Shown in pieces: positions 8,313 to 17,644 of a stretch of 64,000 nucleotides of DNA. The notes below the pieces were generated by a model. It searched no databases. It saw nothing but the letters and a program-made list of their open reading frames with translations, and was not told the DNA's origin. Source of the stretch: Mycobacterium sp. MFM001 (GTDB lineage: Bacteria > Actinomycetota > Actinomycetes > Mycobacteriales > Mycobacteriaceae); the NCBI RefSeq assembly GCF_003402475.1, contig NZ_BFAB01000016.1, positions 16,149 through 80,148 of the forward strand, in the 5' to 3' direction. The number at the start of each line of letters is the position of its first letter. Positions within the stretch are counted from its first letter, which is position 1. Position numbers and translations under genes: made by a program.

Positions 8313-10166
8313 GTGGGCAAGCACCGCGGTCAACTGGAGCTGACCTGGACCAACAAGGAACAGGCGCTGCTATCAACCGGCGACGGCAGGTACGACTACA
8401 CGTTCGTCGACCCCTCCGACTATCGGGTGTCCGAGGTCCGTTTACTGCATGAAGTCGACCGGTTCGACGCTGAGACCCCCGAGGACCGGCCCGCCGACCT
8501 ACTAGAGCCCACGAGTGACAACCTGCTCGTTACCGGTGATGCGATGCACGTCCTGGACGCCCTAGCTCAAATCCCCGACTACGCGGATAAGTACCTCGGC
8601 AAGGTCAAGCTCTGCTATATCGACCCCCCGTTCAACACCGGGCAGGCCTTCGACAGCTACGAAGACAACATTGAACATTCGGTCTGGCTGACCATGCTGC
8701 GCGACCGACTCCGGCAAATCAAGCCGCTGCTCTCCAATGATGGGTCGGTATGGGTGCACCTCGACGACACCGAGGTGCACCGCTGCCGAATGGTGCTCGA
8801 CGAGGTCATAGGCGCGAAAAACTTTGTCGCCGAAATTGTTTGGGAGAAGTCACCGGGAGCTAAGGGCGATGCCGGCATCGCGGTTAACCACGATTACATC
8901 TTGATCTACGCGGTCCAGCAACCCAATTGGAAGAAGCTGCGCAACCGCATACCTCGGTCGCAACGACAAGCCGGAAGGTACGCAAATCCAGACAACGATC
9001 CCCGCGGTCCGTGGCGACAGGGAGCAGACGGGACAGCCAAAAGCGGAAACGACGACTTGCGGTACGAGGTCATCACACCCTCGGGGCGTGTTGTAACACC
9101 GCCCAAAGGCAACTACTGGCGCTTCTCCAAAGACACACTCGAAGTCGCTCGCGCCGAGGGCCGCGTGTGGTTCGGCAAAAAAGGCGACGCGCTCCCAGTT
9201 ATCAAGACCTACCTTTCGGAGATCGCCGAAGGCGTCGTACCCGGAACCTGGTGGCCCAATCACGAAGTCGGCAGCAACCAGGAGGCACGAAGAGACCATC
9301 TGCGGAAGCTGTTCCCAGACATCGAGCCATTCTCCACTCCCAAGCCCGAACGGCTGCTCCAACGGATCATCCAGATCGCCACCAACCCAGGCGAGATTGT
9401 CCTCGATTGTTTCGCCGGCTCTGGCACGACAGCAGCCGTGGCACACAAGATGTGTCGCCGATGGGTGACTTGCGAACTTCGTTCGAGCACAGTCGAGACC
9501 TTCACCCTGCCAAGGTTGCTCAAAGTGATCGACGGCAACGACCCCGGCGGAATAACGGCGGTGACAACCCGCGTGGCAGCAGACCAGGTTGAGCTTCCTG
9601 ACGGAATGACCCCGGACGAAGCCCAGGAGTTCAATCGCTTGCTACGCAAGGTGCTTAAACACGTTGAGAGCGCCGACGACGCGACGATCAAAGCGCTGCG
9701 CGATGCGACCAAGACCCGAGACGAGACCACGGTCACCTGGCACGGCGGCGGCGGATTCACCCACTTGCGAGTTGGAGACTCCATGTTCGTAGAGGCCGGC
9801 GGCAGGGTATTCCTCGCCGACTGGGCCACCAACAGCGCGCTAGCCACTGCCATGTGCGCGCAACTCGGCATCCGCCACCGCCCTGACGGCATCTTCGCGG
9901 GTAAGCGCGGCCGGGTGCGTTACGTGATTCTCGACGGCATGGTCACACCATCAACCGTAGACGCAATCCTCGATCAGCTCCCCGACGGCCAGATCGTCGA
10001 AGTGTGGGCCACGCAGGTCGATCCGGCTGCCGCCGAAGCACTTCGCAAGGCATGCCCAGGCTCAAAGCTGGCGGCGATCCCCGCATCAGTACTCGATTCC
10101 TACCGACGAAAAGTTCAATCCCGATCCCCATTCACCCCCTTTGCGGCCACCGGAAAGCAGAGCTGA
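8313..10166 (+). CDS. mod: Type III restriction-modification system, DNA methyltransferase (Mod)
   Basis: A 617-residue adenine-N6 methyltransferase that would also recognise DNA for the paired Res subunit. Catalytic motif IV 'DPPFNTG' starts at D104, followed by 'WLTMLRDRL' and 'LLSNDGSVWVHLDD'; the AdoMet motif 'DCFAGSGTT' (F367) comes after it. That order is the beta class expected of type III Mod. The stretch between them is the probable target-recognition region. The GTG start at 8313 has GGAAGGG about seven bases upstream; the next gene starts on the last base of the stop codon. GC and codon use match the plasmid, so no sign of very recent import. No frameshift-prone simple repeat of the phase-variable mod type was seen. 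Confidence 0.93.
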   Translation: MGKHRGQLELTWTNKEQALLSTGDGRYDYTFVDPSDYRVSEVRLLHEVDRFDAETPEDRPADLLEPTSDNLLVTGDAMHVLDALAQIPDYADKYLGKVKLCYIDPPFNTGQAFDSYEDNIEHSVWLTMLRDRLRQIKPLLSNDGSVWVHLDDTEVHRCRMVLDEVIGAKNFVAEIVWEKSPGAKGDAGIAVNHDYILIYAVQQPNWKKLRNRIPRSQRQAGRYANPDNDPRGPWRQGADGTAKSGNDDLRYEVITPSGRVVTPPKGNYWRFSKDTLEVARAEGRVWFGKKGDALPVIKTYLSEIAEGVVPGTWWPNHEVGSNQEARRDHLRKLFPDIEPFSTPKPERLLQRIIQIATNPGEIVLDCFAGSGTTAAVAHKMCRRWVTCELRSSTVETFTLPRLLKVIDGNDPGGITAVTTRVAADQVELPDGMTPDEAQEFNRLLRKVLKHVESADDATIKALRDATKTRDETTVTWHGGGGFTHLRVGDSMFVEAGGRVFLADWATNSALATAMCAQLGIRHRPDGIFAGKRGRVRYVILDGMVTPSTVDAILDQLPDGQIVEVWATQVDPAAAEALRKACPGSKLAAIPASVLDSYRRKVQSRSPFTPFAATGKQS

Positions 10167-12640
10167 TGGCCGACCTGAACATCGACACCAATCTTCTGGC
10201 CGAGATCACTCACCGTCTGGAGTTACGCAAGCCAAATGCGGAAGCAATCGATTCGGTGGCGAAGGTTGTTAGCCAGCACTTCGATGTGGAGGAGAACCCC
10301 CCACCATTTGAATGCATCGTCGATTCCGCCACCGGAGTCGGAAAGACCTACGTGCTCGCAGGGCTGATCGAATACTTCGCTGGGCGAGAGAGCCCTGCGC
10401 GCAATTTCCTACTGCTCGCACCTGGCCGCACGATTCGAGACAAGTCGATCAACAACTTCACGTCTGGACACCGCAAATCGCTGACAGCAGCAATGAAGTC
10501 GCGCCCCGCCGTGGTCACCGCGGAAAACTTCGAACACCAGTCGACTCACGCCATCATGGAGGACGACTCGAAAACCAAGCTGTACATCTTCACGGTGCAG
10601 GCGTTGACCTCAGCAACCGGTGAGGGACGCGCCACCCACGAATTCCAAGAGACACTGGGTGGTTCGTTCTTCGAGTGGCTCGCCAAGCGCCAAGACTTGG
10701 TGATCCTCGCCGACGAGCACCATTGCTACCGGGGGCAGGCGTTTTCGCGGACGATCGCCGATCTCAACCCTTCAGTGGTCGTCGGCTTGACGGCGACCCC
10801 TGACCGCAGAGATGAGGCGCTCGTCGTCTACCGCTATCCGCTGTCCTATGCGATCCGCGACCAATACGTCAAAACTCCCGTGCTCGTCGCGCGCAAGGAC
10901 GACCGAAAAGATGACCACACCAAGCTGCTCGACGGCGTGACGCTACTTAAGTACAAAGAGCAGATCGCTCATGCCTACTGTGAGGAGAACGATCTGCCGC
11001 CGGTAAATCCGGTGATGCTGGTGATCGCCAAGGACACCACGGAGGCCAACGCCTTTCGCGACATCCTCGATTCCGAGGGCTTCGATGGCGGCGCGTGGGT
11101 CGGCAGAACACTTCTTGTGCACTCCAATCTGACCGGTGAGGAAAAGGAGAAGGCACTTGCCGACCTCGATGCGGTGGAGCATCCCGACTGCCCGGTGCGC
11201 ATCATCATTAGCGTCGGGATGCTCAAGGAAGGCTGGGACGTCAAGAACGTTTACGTGATCGCTTCCATGCGCGCCTCGGTCTCCGACGTGCTGACCGAGC
11301 AGACGCTGGGACGCGGGATGCGATTGCCGTTCGGCGGCTACACCGGCATCCAGATGCTAGACACCGTCGAGGTGCTGGCACATGAACGGTATGAGGAGTT
11401 GCTCAAGAAACGAGAGGCGCTCAACGAAAAGTTTGTCGACTACGGGGTGTGGATGCAGACCCATGTCACCGAATCCGGACAGACCGTAGCGGAGAAACAC
11501 GTCAGCGATCCCGCTCCGGCACCCGTGTTCCTGCCCCCTGAACTGAGCGGGTTCACCTCGCTGCCCGAGAGCGAGGACGCCGAACCATCGGCGATGCCGG
11601 TGCAAGACATGGACCAGGTGGCCGCCAAAGCGGCGGCGGAGGCCGAGAAGGCCAAAGGGGATACCCGAGAGCATCAACCGCTACCCGGCCGTGAGCCGAT
11701 CATGCTGCCCTACATCGAACATATTCCGGTGCCGATCGTGGTGTCACTCAATCAGATCCACGAAGACGCCGATTTCGTGAAGCTGGCTCAGGGCCTAGCG
11801 GTCGAAGCCGACGAAGAACTCAAACGCACACTGCTCAAAGCCAACGGAACCAAGATCACCGGCGTGGCCGCCGAGGACCATGTAAAGGCCGCCAGGCTCG
11901 ATATTCCTCTCGAACAGTCCCGCGAGGCCCTTGTCGATGCAGTACTAGATGCTCCCGGCGTTAACCGGCGCATCAGCGAGGTGAACGCCGCTAACGCCAT
12001 AGTCAACACCATCATTACGACCATGGGCGACAATGCCGGTCTGTGGCTGTCGGCGTATCTCGACACCGCGAAACGTCGCCTTTCGCAACTGATCGCTGCC
12101 AAGCTCGCGTCGGTGACTAAGGGCGGAATCACCTACCTCGATGACGTGAAGCTGGAGCCGCTCACCAAGGTTCGAAAAAGTTCCCGCTCCCACCAAAAGG
12201 AGCGCGTGGAGACGTTCGAGAAATACATCCCGTACAACGGCTGGAAACGAAACCTCTACGAGTATGCCTGGTTTGACAGCGCGCCCGAATATGTCGCAGC
12301 AAAAGCAATCGACGACGCGCCAAACGTCGTCGTGTGGGCGCGAGTACATCGCAACGACATCCCGATCACGTGGACATCCAGCGGACGTCAATACAACCCG
12401 GATCTCGTGGTAGTCGAGGAGATCAACGGCAAGCGACACTACTGGCTGGTCGAAGTCAAAATGAATAGGGAACTGCAGGCCGAGGACGTGGCCGCCAAGA
12501 GGAGCGCAGCGATCACCTGGTCGAACACCGTAACCAACTCAGGCAAGGTTGACGGACCCTGGACCTACCTACTGCTAAGCGAAGACGACATCAAAGACAG
12601 CCACGGCAACTGGGAGCAGATGAAAGCACTCCATCACTAA
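10166..12640 (+). CDS. res: Type III restriction-modification system, restriction helicase-endonuclease (Res)
   Basis: An 824-residue partner of Mod. It has Walker A 'SATGVGKTY' at 54-62, a DEAH-type box written DEHH at 183-186, and 'VGLTATPDRRDEA' (motif III/Ia-type) in an SF2 helicase core. The C-terminal nuclease of PD-(D/E)xK type is seen as P-D746-L-V...E763-V-K765 ('WLVEVKMN'), so the cutting residues look intact. The start ATG shares one base with the mod stop (TGATG), a standard translational coupling that supports a working Mod-Res complex. It would cut unmodified DNA between two inversely oriented sites. The pair lies between relaxase and coupling-protein genes. Confidence 0.92.
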   Translation: MADLNIDTNLLAEITHRLELRKPNAEAIDSVAKVVSQHFDVEENPPPFECIVDSATGVGKTYVLAGLIEYFAGRESPARNFLLLAPGRTIRDKSINNFTSGHRKSLTAAMKSRPAVVTAENFEHQSTHAIMEDDSKTKLYIFTVQALTSATGEGRATHEFQETLGGSFFEWLAKRQDLVILADEHHCYRGQAFSRTIADLNPSVVVGLTATPDRRDEALVVYRYPLSYAIRDQYVKTPVLVARKDDRKDDHTKLLDGVTLLKYKEQIAHAYCEENDLPPVNPVMLVIAKDTTEANAFRDILDSEGFDGGAWVGRTLLVHSNLTGEEKEKALADLDAVEHPDCPVRIIISVGMLKEGWDVKNVYVIASMRASVSDVLTEQTLGRGMRLPFGGYTGIQMLDTVEVLAHERYEELLKKREALNEKFVDYGVWMQTHVTESGQTVAEKHVSDPAPAPVFLPPELSGFTSLPESEDAEPSAMPVQDMDQVAAKAAAEAEKAKGDTREHQPLPGREPIMLPYIEHIPVPIVVSLNQIHEDADFVKLAQGLAVEADEELKRTLLKANGTKITGVAAEDHVKAARLDIPLEQSREALVDAVLDAPGVNRRISEVNAANAIVNTIITTMGDNAGLWLSAYLDTAKRRLSQLIAAKLASVTKGGITYLDDVKLEPLTKVRKSSRSHQKERVETFEKYIPYNGWKRNLYEYAWFDSAPEYVAAKAIDDAPNVVVWARVHRNDIPITWTSSGRQYNPDLVVVEEINGKRHYWLVEVKMNRELQAEDVAAKRSAAITWSNTVTNSGKVDGPWTYLLLSEDDIKDSHGNWEQMKALHH

Positions 12641-12758
12641 CGACCACCTGGGGTCGACGTGACACCCACCCGGCGCTAATGGACGGTCCTTTTACTTCAA
12701 CACGAAATCTGCGCCTACTGTTGGACTTCGACCTCGCATCACGCCGATCATCATCGGT

Positions 12759-14171
12759 GTGCCTGTCCATGTGCCCTACACGCCCTACTGTGGCCTGGCA
12801 TACCGCAACGATCAGCCGTACATGCCTGAGAGCGCACCGCATTTGGCGATCAGCGCCCCTACCCGTACCGGAAAGACCCGCCGCATCCTGGCGCCTGCCG
12901 CAGTAGTGCACCCCGGTCCGGTCGTGTGCGTGTCCTCGAAGGAGGATCTGGCTGAGCTGGTCTTGACTCGCCGCTACAACGGCGCCACCGGGGTGATCGA
13001 CCTGCGGCCGCAGAAGACCCTGGTCTGGCCGGCCAACGTGCGTCGAATGGTCACGGACCCGACCGCGGCAATCACCACCGCCGACGAAGCCCTCACCGTC
13101 GCCGAAACGATGCTCGCCACGTCCGGCGTCGGTTTCGGAGGCGCGTCCAGCGGGCAAACCGTCGCCGCCGGCGGCCTGTGGGAAAACAGCGCATCCGCCC
13201 CACTGGCGTGCCTGCTGTATGCGGCCAGCCCCCTGGGCAACCGCCAAGGAATGCCCTGGGTGCTGCGCGCCGTCGGCACCCGCGGAGACAAACAGGACGA
13301 CGACAACCATGCCGGCAAAATCGATTACCCCTCATGGAAAACCGCGTACGGCCTGTGCCCGCATGCCGATCTCCGCGAGCCGCTGATCGAGCTGACAGCC
13401 ATGGACGGACGCTTACGTGACAGTGTGGCCGTCACGATGAAAAAGGCCATCACGCCGTGGATTCGTCTGGGACTGATGGCTAGTGACCCCGAAACGCAGC
13501 TGAGCACCATCGACTGCCTGAGCATCGAATCGTTCGACGTCACTATGCTCGACGATCCCGAAGCGACACTGTTTGTCATCGCCCCCAACACCGGCACGGT
13601 CGCCGGGGCCGCGGTGGCTCTCATCGACTCGATCGTGCAGTACTTCCGCAAGAAAACCGCCAACCACCTCCTGACCCACCGGCTGTTGCTCGAGCTCGAC
13701 GAAGTGTGCAACTCATGCCCACTTCCCGCACTGCTCAACTACGTCGGCGAATCTGCCGGCCTCGGAGTCAACATCATGGCCACCGTGCAGGCATCCAGCC
13801 ATTTCGACGTCGTCTACGGACCTAAATACGCCGACGCGCTGCGCGACGTCTTCCCCGGCACCCTCGTCATGTACGGCGCGCACGAACGCCACCTACTCGA
13901 GCAAGCCTCCGACTGGCACGGACTGGCCACCCGACGCACCGAATCCTATGAACCCAACAGCGGAAGCCGCTCGCAATCCTCACAATTCGGCCCCGCCATC
14001 TACTGGCAAGACCTTCTACCCCGAAACCGGGAAGAAGCCCAACTCTTGCGCCGAGGCACGGCCGGAGAACGAGTCCATATCCCCGACTGGAGCGACTTCC
14101 TGTCCATCTGGGATCGCGTCGTTCGACAACGCATCCACAAAAACAGTCACCGCCTCAAAGCGGTCAAATAA
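12759..14171 (+). CDS. Type IV coupling protein (VirD4/TraD-like ATPase)
   Basis: At least 470 residues. It would link the relaxase-DNA complex to the membrane channel. Walker A 'APTRTGKT' is at 33-40 and Walker B 'LLLELDEV' with D314/E315; between and after are the usual VirD4 features ('VCVSSKEDLAELV', 'MATVQASSHF', 'FPGTLVMYGAHE'). No transmembrane segment precedes Walker A. GTG 12759 is the only accepted start in frame, but coding-like sequence continues upstream in the same frame to a stop at 12660 ('SAPTVGLRPRITPIIIG'), with no ATG, GTG or TTG; an ATG at 12679 is in a different frame. The true N-terminus is therefore unclear: a rare start codon or a small frameshift are both possible. 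Confidence 0.88.
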   Translation: MPVHVPYTPYCGLAYRNDQPYMPESAPHLAISAPTRTGKTRRILAPAAVVHPGPVVCVSSKEDLAELVLTRRYNGATGVIDLRPQKTLVWPANVRRMVTDPTAAITTADEALTVAETMLATSGVGFGGASSGQTVAAGGLWENSASAPLACLLYAASPLGNRQGMPWVLRAVGTRGDKQDDDNHAGKIDYPSWKTAYGLCPHADLREPLIELTAMDGRLRDSVAVTMKKAITPWIRLGLMASDPETQLSTIDCLSIESFDVTMLDDPEATLFVIAPNTGTVAGAAVALIDSIVQYFRKKTANHLLTHRLLLELDEVCNSCPLPALLNYVGESAGLGVNIMATVQASSHFDVVYGPKYADALRDVFPGTLVMYGAHERHLLEQASDWHGLATRRTESYEPNSGSRSQSSQFGPAIYWQDLLPRNREEAQLLRRGTAGERVHIPDWSDFLSIWDRVVRQRIHKNSHRLKAVK

Positions 14172-14253
14172 CCCTGCCGAACACCGCAACACCGCCACGC
14201 CAGGCTAGCGGTGCGGGTGGGAAGCGTCAGGCCCCGCAGTTAGGCTCCGGGGT

Positions 14254-14817
14254 GTGACCACCCTCATCGTGCTGGGGTTTATCGCGCTGGCTGGCGTGGG
14301 CTGGCTAGTGGATCGGCAGCAACAACCACAACGTGACGCGGCGGCAGCCCAAGCCTGGCTGGCTTTACGTCGCGACGCCGATGCCCACCATCTGGACGTG
14401 CTTTACATTCACGATGTCTACGAGCACGACCGAAGGGGCAGCAAAGCCTACGTCTCTTTCTACAACGGCGATACCCCGACGGAGCGACGTGACGCCTGGT
14501 TCTGGTGGACCTGGGTCCAGAACGGTTCGGTTGTCGCCGTAAGCATCCTCAACGAAGGATGGGGTCCACACAGCAACCGCCCCAACGTGCTCTACATCGG
14601 CGACCCACATACCGGCCAGACAGGCATCGACGCCACCATCGACGCACGCACCCTCAACCGAGCACAGCGCCACCTATCCAAATATCCGGCAGCGATACAT
14701 TCTGCGCCGACTCGAGGCTGGTATCCCGATCCCTCCCACCGATTCCCTTATCGCTGGTGGGACGGGCAAGCCTGGACGCACCACGTGTGCAGCGACGAGC
14801 AGACCTGCATCGACTGA
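14254..14817 (+). CDS. DUF2510 membrane protein
   Basis: A 187-residue protein with an N-terminal transmembrane segment (about residues 3-20, 'TLIVLGFIALAGVGWLV'), a central alpha-beta region, and a C-terminal DUF2510 motif 'GWYPDPSHRFPYRWWDGQAW' in the last 35 residues. DUF2510 is a short WW-like actinobacterial module of unknown function, usually cytoplasmic or membrane-adjacent. The GTG start is set by the hydrophobic N-terminus. It follows the coupling-protein gene by 82 bases on the same strand and may be an accessory transfer protein; that role is inferred from position only. Confidence 0.7.
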   Translation: MTTLIVLGFIALAGVGWLVDRQQQPQRDAAAAQAWLALRRDADAHHLDVLYIHDVYEHDRRGSKAYVSFYNGDTPTERRDAWFWWTWVQNGSVVAVSILNEGWGPHSNRPNVLYIGDPHTGQTGIDATIDARTLNRAQRHLSKYPAAIHSAPTRGWYPDPSHRFPYRWWDGQAWTHHVCSDEQTCID

Positions 14818-14857
14818 CTCTTTTGGCCCACACCCGGAACCACCTAACGAAACATTT

Positions 14858-15670
14858 TCAGCCGACAACGGGCTGCGAGTATCCCGATCCAGTTCCCGTC
14901 TGGTTGAGCCACTCGCTGGGCAACTGCATTAGCGCCGCGAAGATCAGCCAGCACAACCAGAGAATCCCCAGCGCGGCCGGGACGCCACTGCAGAGTAGGG
15001 GAATCCACCGGATCGTCGCCGAACTGACCCGCGGCACTGCTAACGGTTCGGGTTCCTGCGCCGGCCGATCAAGAATGGTGGGCATCGAAACGTCGCGGCC
15101 ACCCAGGAACAGCTCGTCGTCCAACTCCGCGGCCACTGGTGTGAGCGGCCACCAGTGGCTGGATCCCTCGATGGCAAGCCAGCCCTCAAGAATCCCGTAA
15201 ATCCCGGCGGCGAGAAACATCGCCGGAATCTGGGCCAACAGCCACGGCGCCACCACAACTGACCACACACTGGCTGACGGGTCATACAGCAGCGGCAGCG
15301 GAATCCCGCACAGCACCGCCGTGCCCAGTAGCGCCGGAATCGGGTAGCCCAACAAGCGATCCGGGATCAACGTGGTAATCCACCCATACAGCAACCGCCC
15401 GATCGGCCAACCGATCGGGGCGGTCACCGCGCACGCCGCAACAATCGCCGTCTCGAAACCTCCTGTCGCAGTGGAGGTTTTCCGAAACATCAACGGCGGT
15501 GTCACGTCATCGTCGTGCGGATCGGGCCGAACACCCACACGGGCGCGGTCGCGGGCCCGGATCCGTTTACCCAGCAGCTCGGCGCGCCGCTTCTGAAACA
15601 GCAAGACCCCGGCATGCGCGGCGATCCAGGCCCGGCGCTCCTCAGCAAAAATATCGACCGCGGCCGCCAT
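14858..15670 (-). CDS. Multi-pass membrane protein of unknown function
   Basis: A 270-residue protein. After a charged N-terminal 60 residues it has about five hydrophobic stretches ('FETAIVAACAVTAPIGWPIG', 'ALLGTAVLCGIPLPLL', 'VVVAPWLLAQIPAMFLAAGI', and a C-terminal 'IPLLCSGVPAALGILWLCWL'). No family recognised. ATG 15670 is chosen because it overlaps the stop of the upstream HTH gene (TGATG), so the two are co-translated. The pair is divergent from the transfer operon at 16218, a position typical of a regulator with a membrane partner, such as an entry-exclusion or signal-sensing protein; that is inference. Confidence 0.6.
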   Translation of the reverse strand: MAAAVDIFAEERRAWIAAHAGVLLFQKRRAELLGKRIRARDRARVGVRPDPHDDDVTPPLMFRKTSTATGGFETAIVAACAVTAPIGWPIGRLLYGWITTLIPDRLLGYPIPALLGTAVLCGIPLPLLYDPSASVWSVVVAPWLLAQIPAMFLAAGIYGILEGWLAIEGSSHWWPLTPVAAELDDELFLGGRDVSMPTILDRPAQEPEPLAVPRVSSATIRWIPLLCSGVPAALGILWLCWLIFAALMQLPSEWLNQTGTGSGYSQPVVG

Positions 15671-16149
15671 CACTGACCCTTCCCCTCGGTCACGCCGGCC
15701 ACCGTCCCGTCGGCGCCGTCGTCGACCAGCTCACGTACCAAACCCTTGACGGTGCTGATCAACTCCGTTGCCTCATCCAGCAGCGTGCTCGCAGCGCGCA
15801 GCACCGTGAGCGCGTGCTCATCCTCGGGACGTGACGCCATCCGAGTGTGCGGCACCCCGCCGGCCAGGATCGCCGCCGACGATCCGGCCGCCCACCCCAG
15901 CGGCAAGTCGATGCGCGCCAACGTGGATTCCCGCAGCCGGCCCGTCCCGTTGATCGCCTTGTACAGCGTCGTGCGGTTGGGCCCGCCGCGGCGCGCTACC
16001 TCATAGCCGCTGATGCGCATCTGGCTGATCCGCTTCCGCACGAAGTAGTCCAGCCGGGCCGGCCCCGAGTCCGGAACCTCCGCCAAGGCGCCCTGGGATG
16101 CGTTCACGCTCACAAAATTAAGCATAATCAACCAAAAACGTCTATACAT
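15670..16149 (-). CDS. HTH regulator, candidate controller of the transfer operon
   Basis: Up to 159 residues. The first half contains an actinobacterial XRE-like helix-turn-helix arrangement ('RISQMRISGYEVARRGGPNR', then 'TTLYKAINGTGRLRESTL' and 'IDLPLGWAAGSS'), in which a variable regulator family marks a residue block ending with a prediction of normal growth-promoter affinity; the second half is helical ('LRAASTLLDEATELISTVKG'). Three starts are possible: ATG 16149, ATG 16125 and GTG 16107. GTG 16107 ('MNASQGALAEV') best matches the length of such regulators and would lie a few bases after an AT-rich -10-like TTAATT, which suggests a leaderless mRNA. It probably binds the 110-base divergent region before the transfer genes. 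Confidence 0.65.
   Translation of the reverse strand: MYRRFWLIMLNFVSVNASQGALAEVPDSGPARLDYFVRKRISQMRISGYEVARRGGPNRTTLYKAINGTGRLRESTLARIDLPLGWAAGSSAAILAGGVPHTRMASRPEDEHALTVLRAASTLLDEATELISTVKGLVRELVDDGADGTVAGVTEGKGQ
16143..16148 (+). promoter_or_regulatory. Candidate -10 element of the transfer operon
   Basis: TATACA inside an AT-rich patch (16112-16148) that stands out from the GC-rich surroundings. It is 70 bases before the preferred ATG of the first transfer gene at 16218 and lies between that gene and the divergent HTH gene. No good -35 is visible at the right distance, which is common in mycobacteria. Confidence 0.4.
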
Positions 16150-16217
16150 GTCGACAGAATCGGGCGCAGATGGCTACCGTGACGACTAAAGCTGATCGTC
16201 TGTGCAGGGAGGCTGGG

Positions 16218-16607
16218 ATGAAGGCGCTACTGGCCCTGATCGGTATGAGTTGCGCGATGATGTGCCTGGCGGTGGTCGCCGTCGTCGAGCTGGTCGCGCG
16301 ATGCCTGCCGCTGCTCATCATCGCTGGGCTGCTCTGGGCTGGCTGGCGGGTGTGGCGCGCCCGCCGACGCACGGCACACGGTGCCGCTCCTGTTGTGCTG
16401 GTCCCCGAACCGCGGCCCCTGCCAGCCCCCACCCTCGCTGACCGCTACCCCGATGTGTACTTGGTCGCTGGCGATCACCGCGGGCTACGCCCCCCGCTCA
16501 CTCCACTCGACACGGACAGCGCCGTGTTCTCGAGCCATCGATTGGTGCGCACACCGGCCGCTCTCCCGGCCGCGCAGCGGCGCCACCGAGGTCGGGTGCG
16601 GCCATGA
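16218..16607 (+). CDS. Small membrane protein, first gene of the transfer operon
   Basis: A 129-residue protein. ATG 16218 is preferred over 16170 because AGGGAGG lies five bases before it and because it puts the hydrophobic segment at the N-terminus ('MKALLALIGMSCAMM' followed by a second hydrophobic run 'LPLLIIAGLLWAGW'). The remaining 70 residues are basic and proline-rich and would be cytoplasmic or extended. Its stop overlaps the next start (ATGA). No family recognised; it may be a scaffold or accessory part of the conjugation channel. Confidence 0.65.
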   Translation: MKALLALIGMSCAMMCLAVVAVVELVARCLPLLIIAGLLWAGWRVWRARRRTAHGAAPVVLVPEPRPLPAPTLADRYPDVYLVAGDHRGLRPPLTPLDTDSAVFSSHRLVRTPAALPAAQRRHRGRVRP

Positions 16608-17644
16608 GCACGGCCAAACTCGCCGACGAGGACGCCGCGTGGGTGGCACGCATCCGCGCAGGAAACGACACCAACAGTGCAACCGGCGATATCGATGCGG
16701 CTAACACGGTCGAACCTGACGACGAAGAGGCCAGGGGCGAAGCATCGGGTCTGGACGGCGCTTCATGGCCCGAACCGTTTGGCGGCGACGCGACCGGTGA
16801 TCGACCAATGGTCGACCTTGACGACGATCGCGAGTGTTCCGGCAATCCCGCTGATCCCGACGACAAGCCAGCAGCCCGGCGCCGCTTTAACCCTTGGGTC
16901 GCAGCGGGTTTCGGCGCAGTAGCCGTGGTTGCCACCGTCGTCACGTTCGCGGCCGGTGCCATCACCTCACACGACGATCCTGCACCCCCGGCTCCGCCCA
17001 GCGTGGTGGCCCGGCCGCCACAGCCTCCGGCTCCTGCCTCGACTTCGCCGGCGGTCACCGACGAGCCGCTGCGCTTCACCGCCACTTCCGACTGCGACAG
17101 GCTGCCCGGTTCCACCCCGGCCCAACTGCTGGCCGACCCCCAGGCCAAAGCTCCCTGGATTTGCGCCAGCTCGGCCGCCGGAGAAGTACTGCATATCTAC
17201 CTTGATCGGCCCGAAATCATCACCGCGGTTTCGATCGTGCCGGGCGCGGTCAACAAGACCAGCACCACAGACCAAGGCGACCCCTGGCCGCTGCACCGCG
17301 TCGTCACCCGGCTGCAATGGCAGTTCAACGACACCGCCAACACGATCAAACCGCAAAAGACCGGCAACGTGCACGGAGAAGCGGTGCAGGCGGTGCCCAG
17401 CGTGCTGGCCTCCGAAATCACCATCATCATCCAGGAAACAAGCCGCCCACCGTTGGTAGCCGCGCCGACCAGCACCACCTCTGCCCCTTCCGGCGACGGC
17501 ATCCTCGGCCCCATCCTCGGCGGCCCCTCCGGCGGTGACGCCTCAACCGCGCCGGTGCTGCCCGGCCAACCCGATCGACCCGACCCCAGCGACGGCACCT
17601 TCGCCATCACCAGCATCAAAGTCATTGGCCACCAGGTGAAATAA
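16604..17644 (+). CDS. Single-pass membrane protein with discoidin-like extracytoplasmic domain
   Basis: A 346-residue protein: an acidic cytoplasmic region of about 90 residues, one transmembrane segment ('WVAAGFGAVAVVATVVTFAA', about 100-120), a Pro-rich linker, then a beta-rich domain with 'VLHIYLDRPEIITAVSIVPG' and 'PLHRVVTRLQWQFND', which resembles the F5/8-type-C (discoidin) like domains of some actinobacterial membrane proteins. A second Pro/Gly linker and a short beta end 'FAITSIKVIGHQVK' follow. The start overlaps the previous stop (ATGA) and its own stop overlaps the next ATG (TAATG). Likely an outer-facing part of the conjugation machine; the exact role is unknown. Confidence 0.7.
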   Translation: MSTAKLADEDAAWVARIRAGNDTNSATGDIDAANTVEPDDEEARGEASGLDGASWPEPFGGDATGDRPMVDLDDDRECSGNPADPDDKPAARRRFNPWVAAGFGAVAVVATVVTFAAGAITSHDDPAPPAPPSVVARPPQPPAPASTSPAVTDEPLRFTATSDCDRLPGSTPAQLLADPQAKAPWICASSAAGEVLHIYLDRPEIITAVSIVPGAVNKTSTTDQGDPWPLHRVVTRLQWQFNDTANTIKPQKTGNVHGEAVQAVPSVLASEITIIIQETSRPPLVAAPTSTTSAPSGDGILGPILGGPSGGDASTAPVLPGQPDRPDPSDGTFAITSIKVIGHQVK

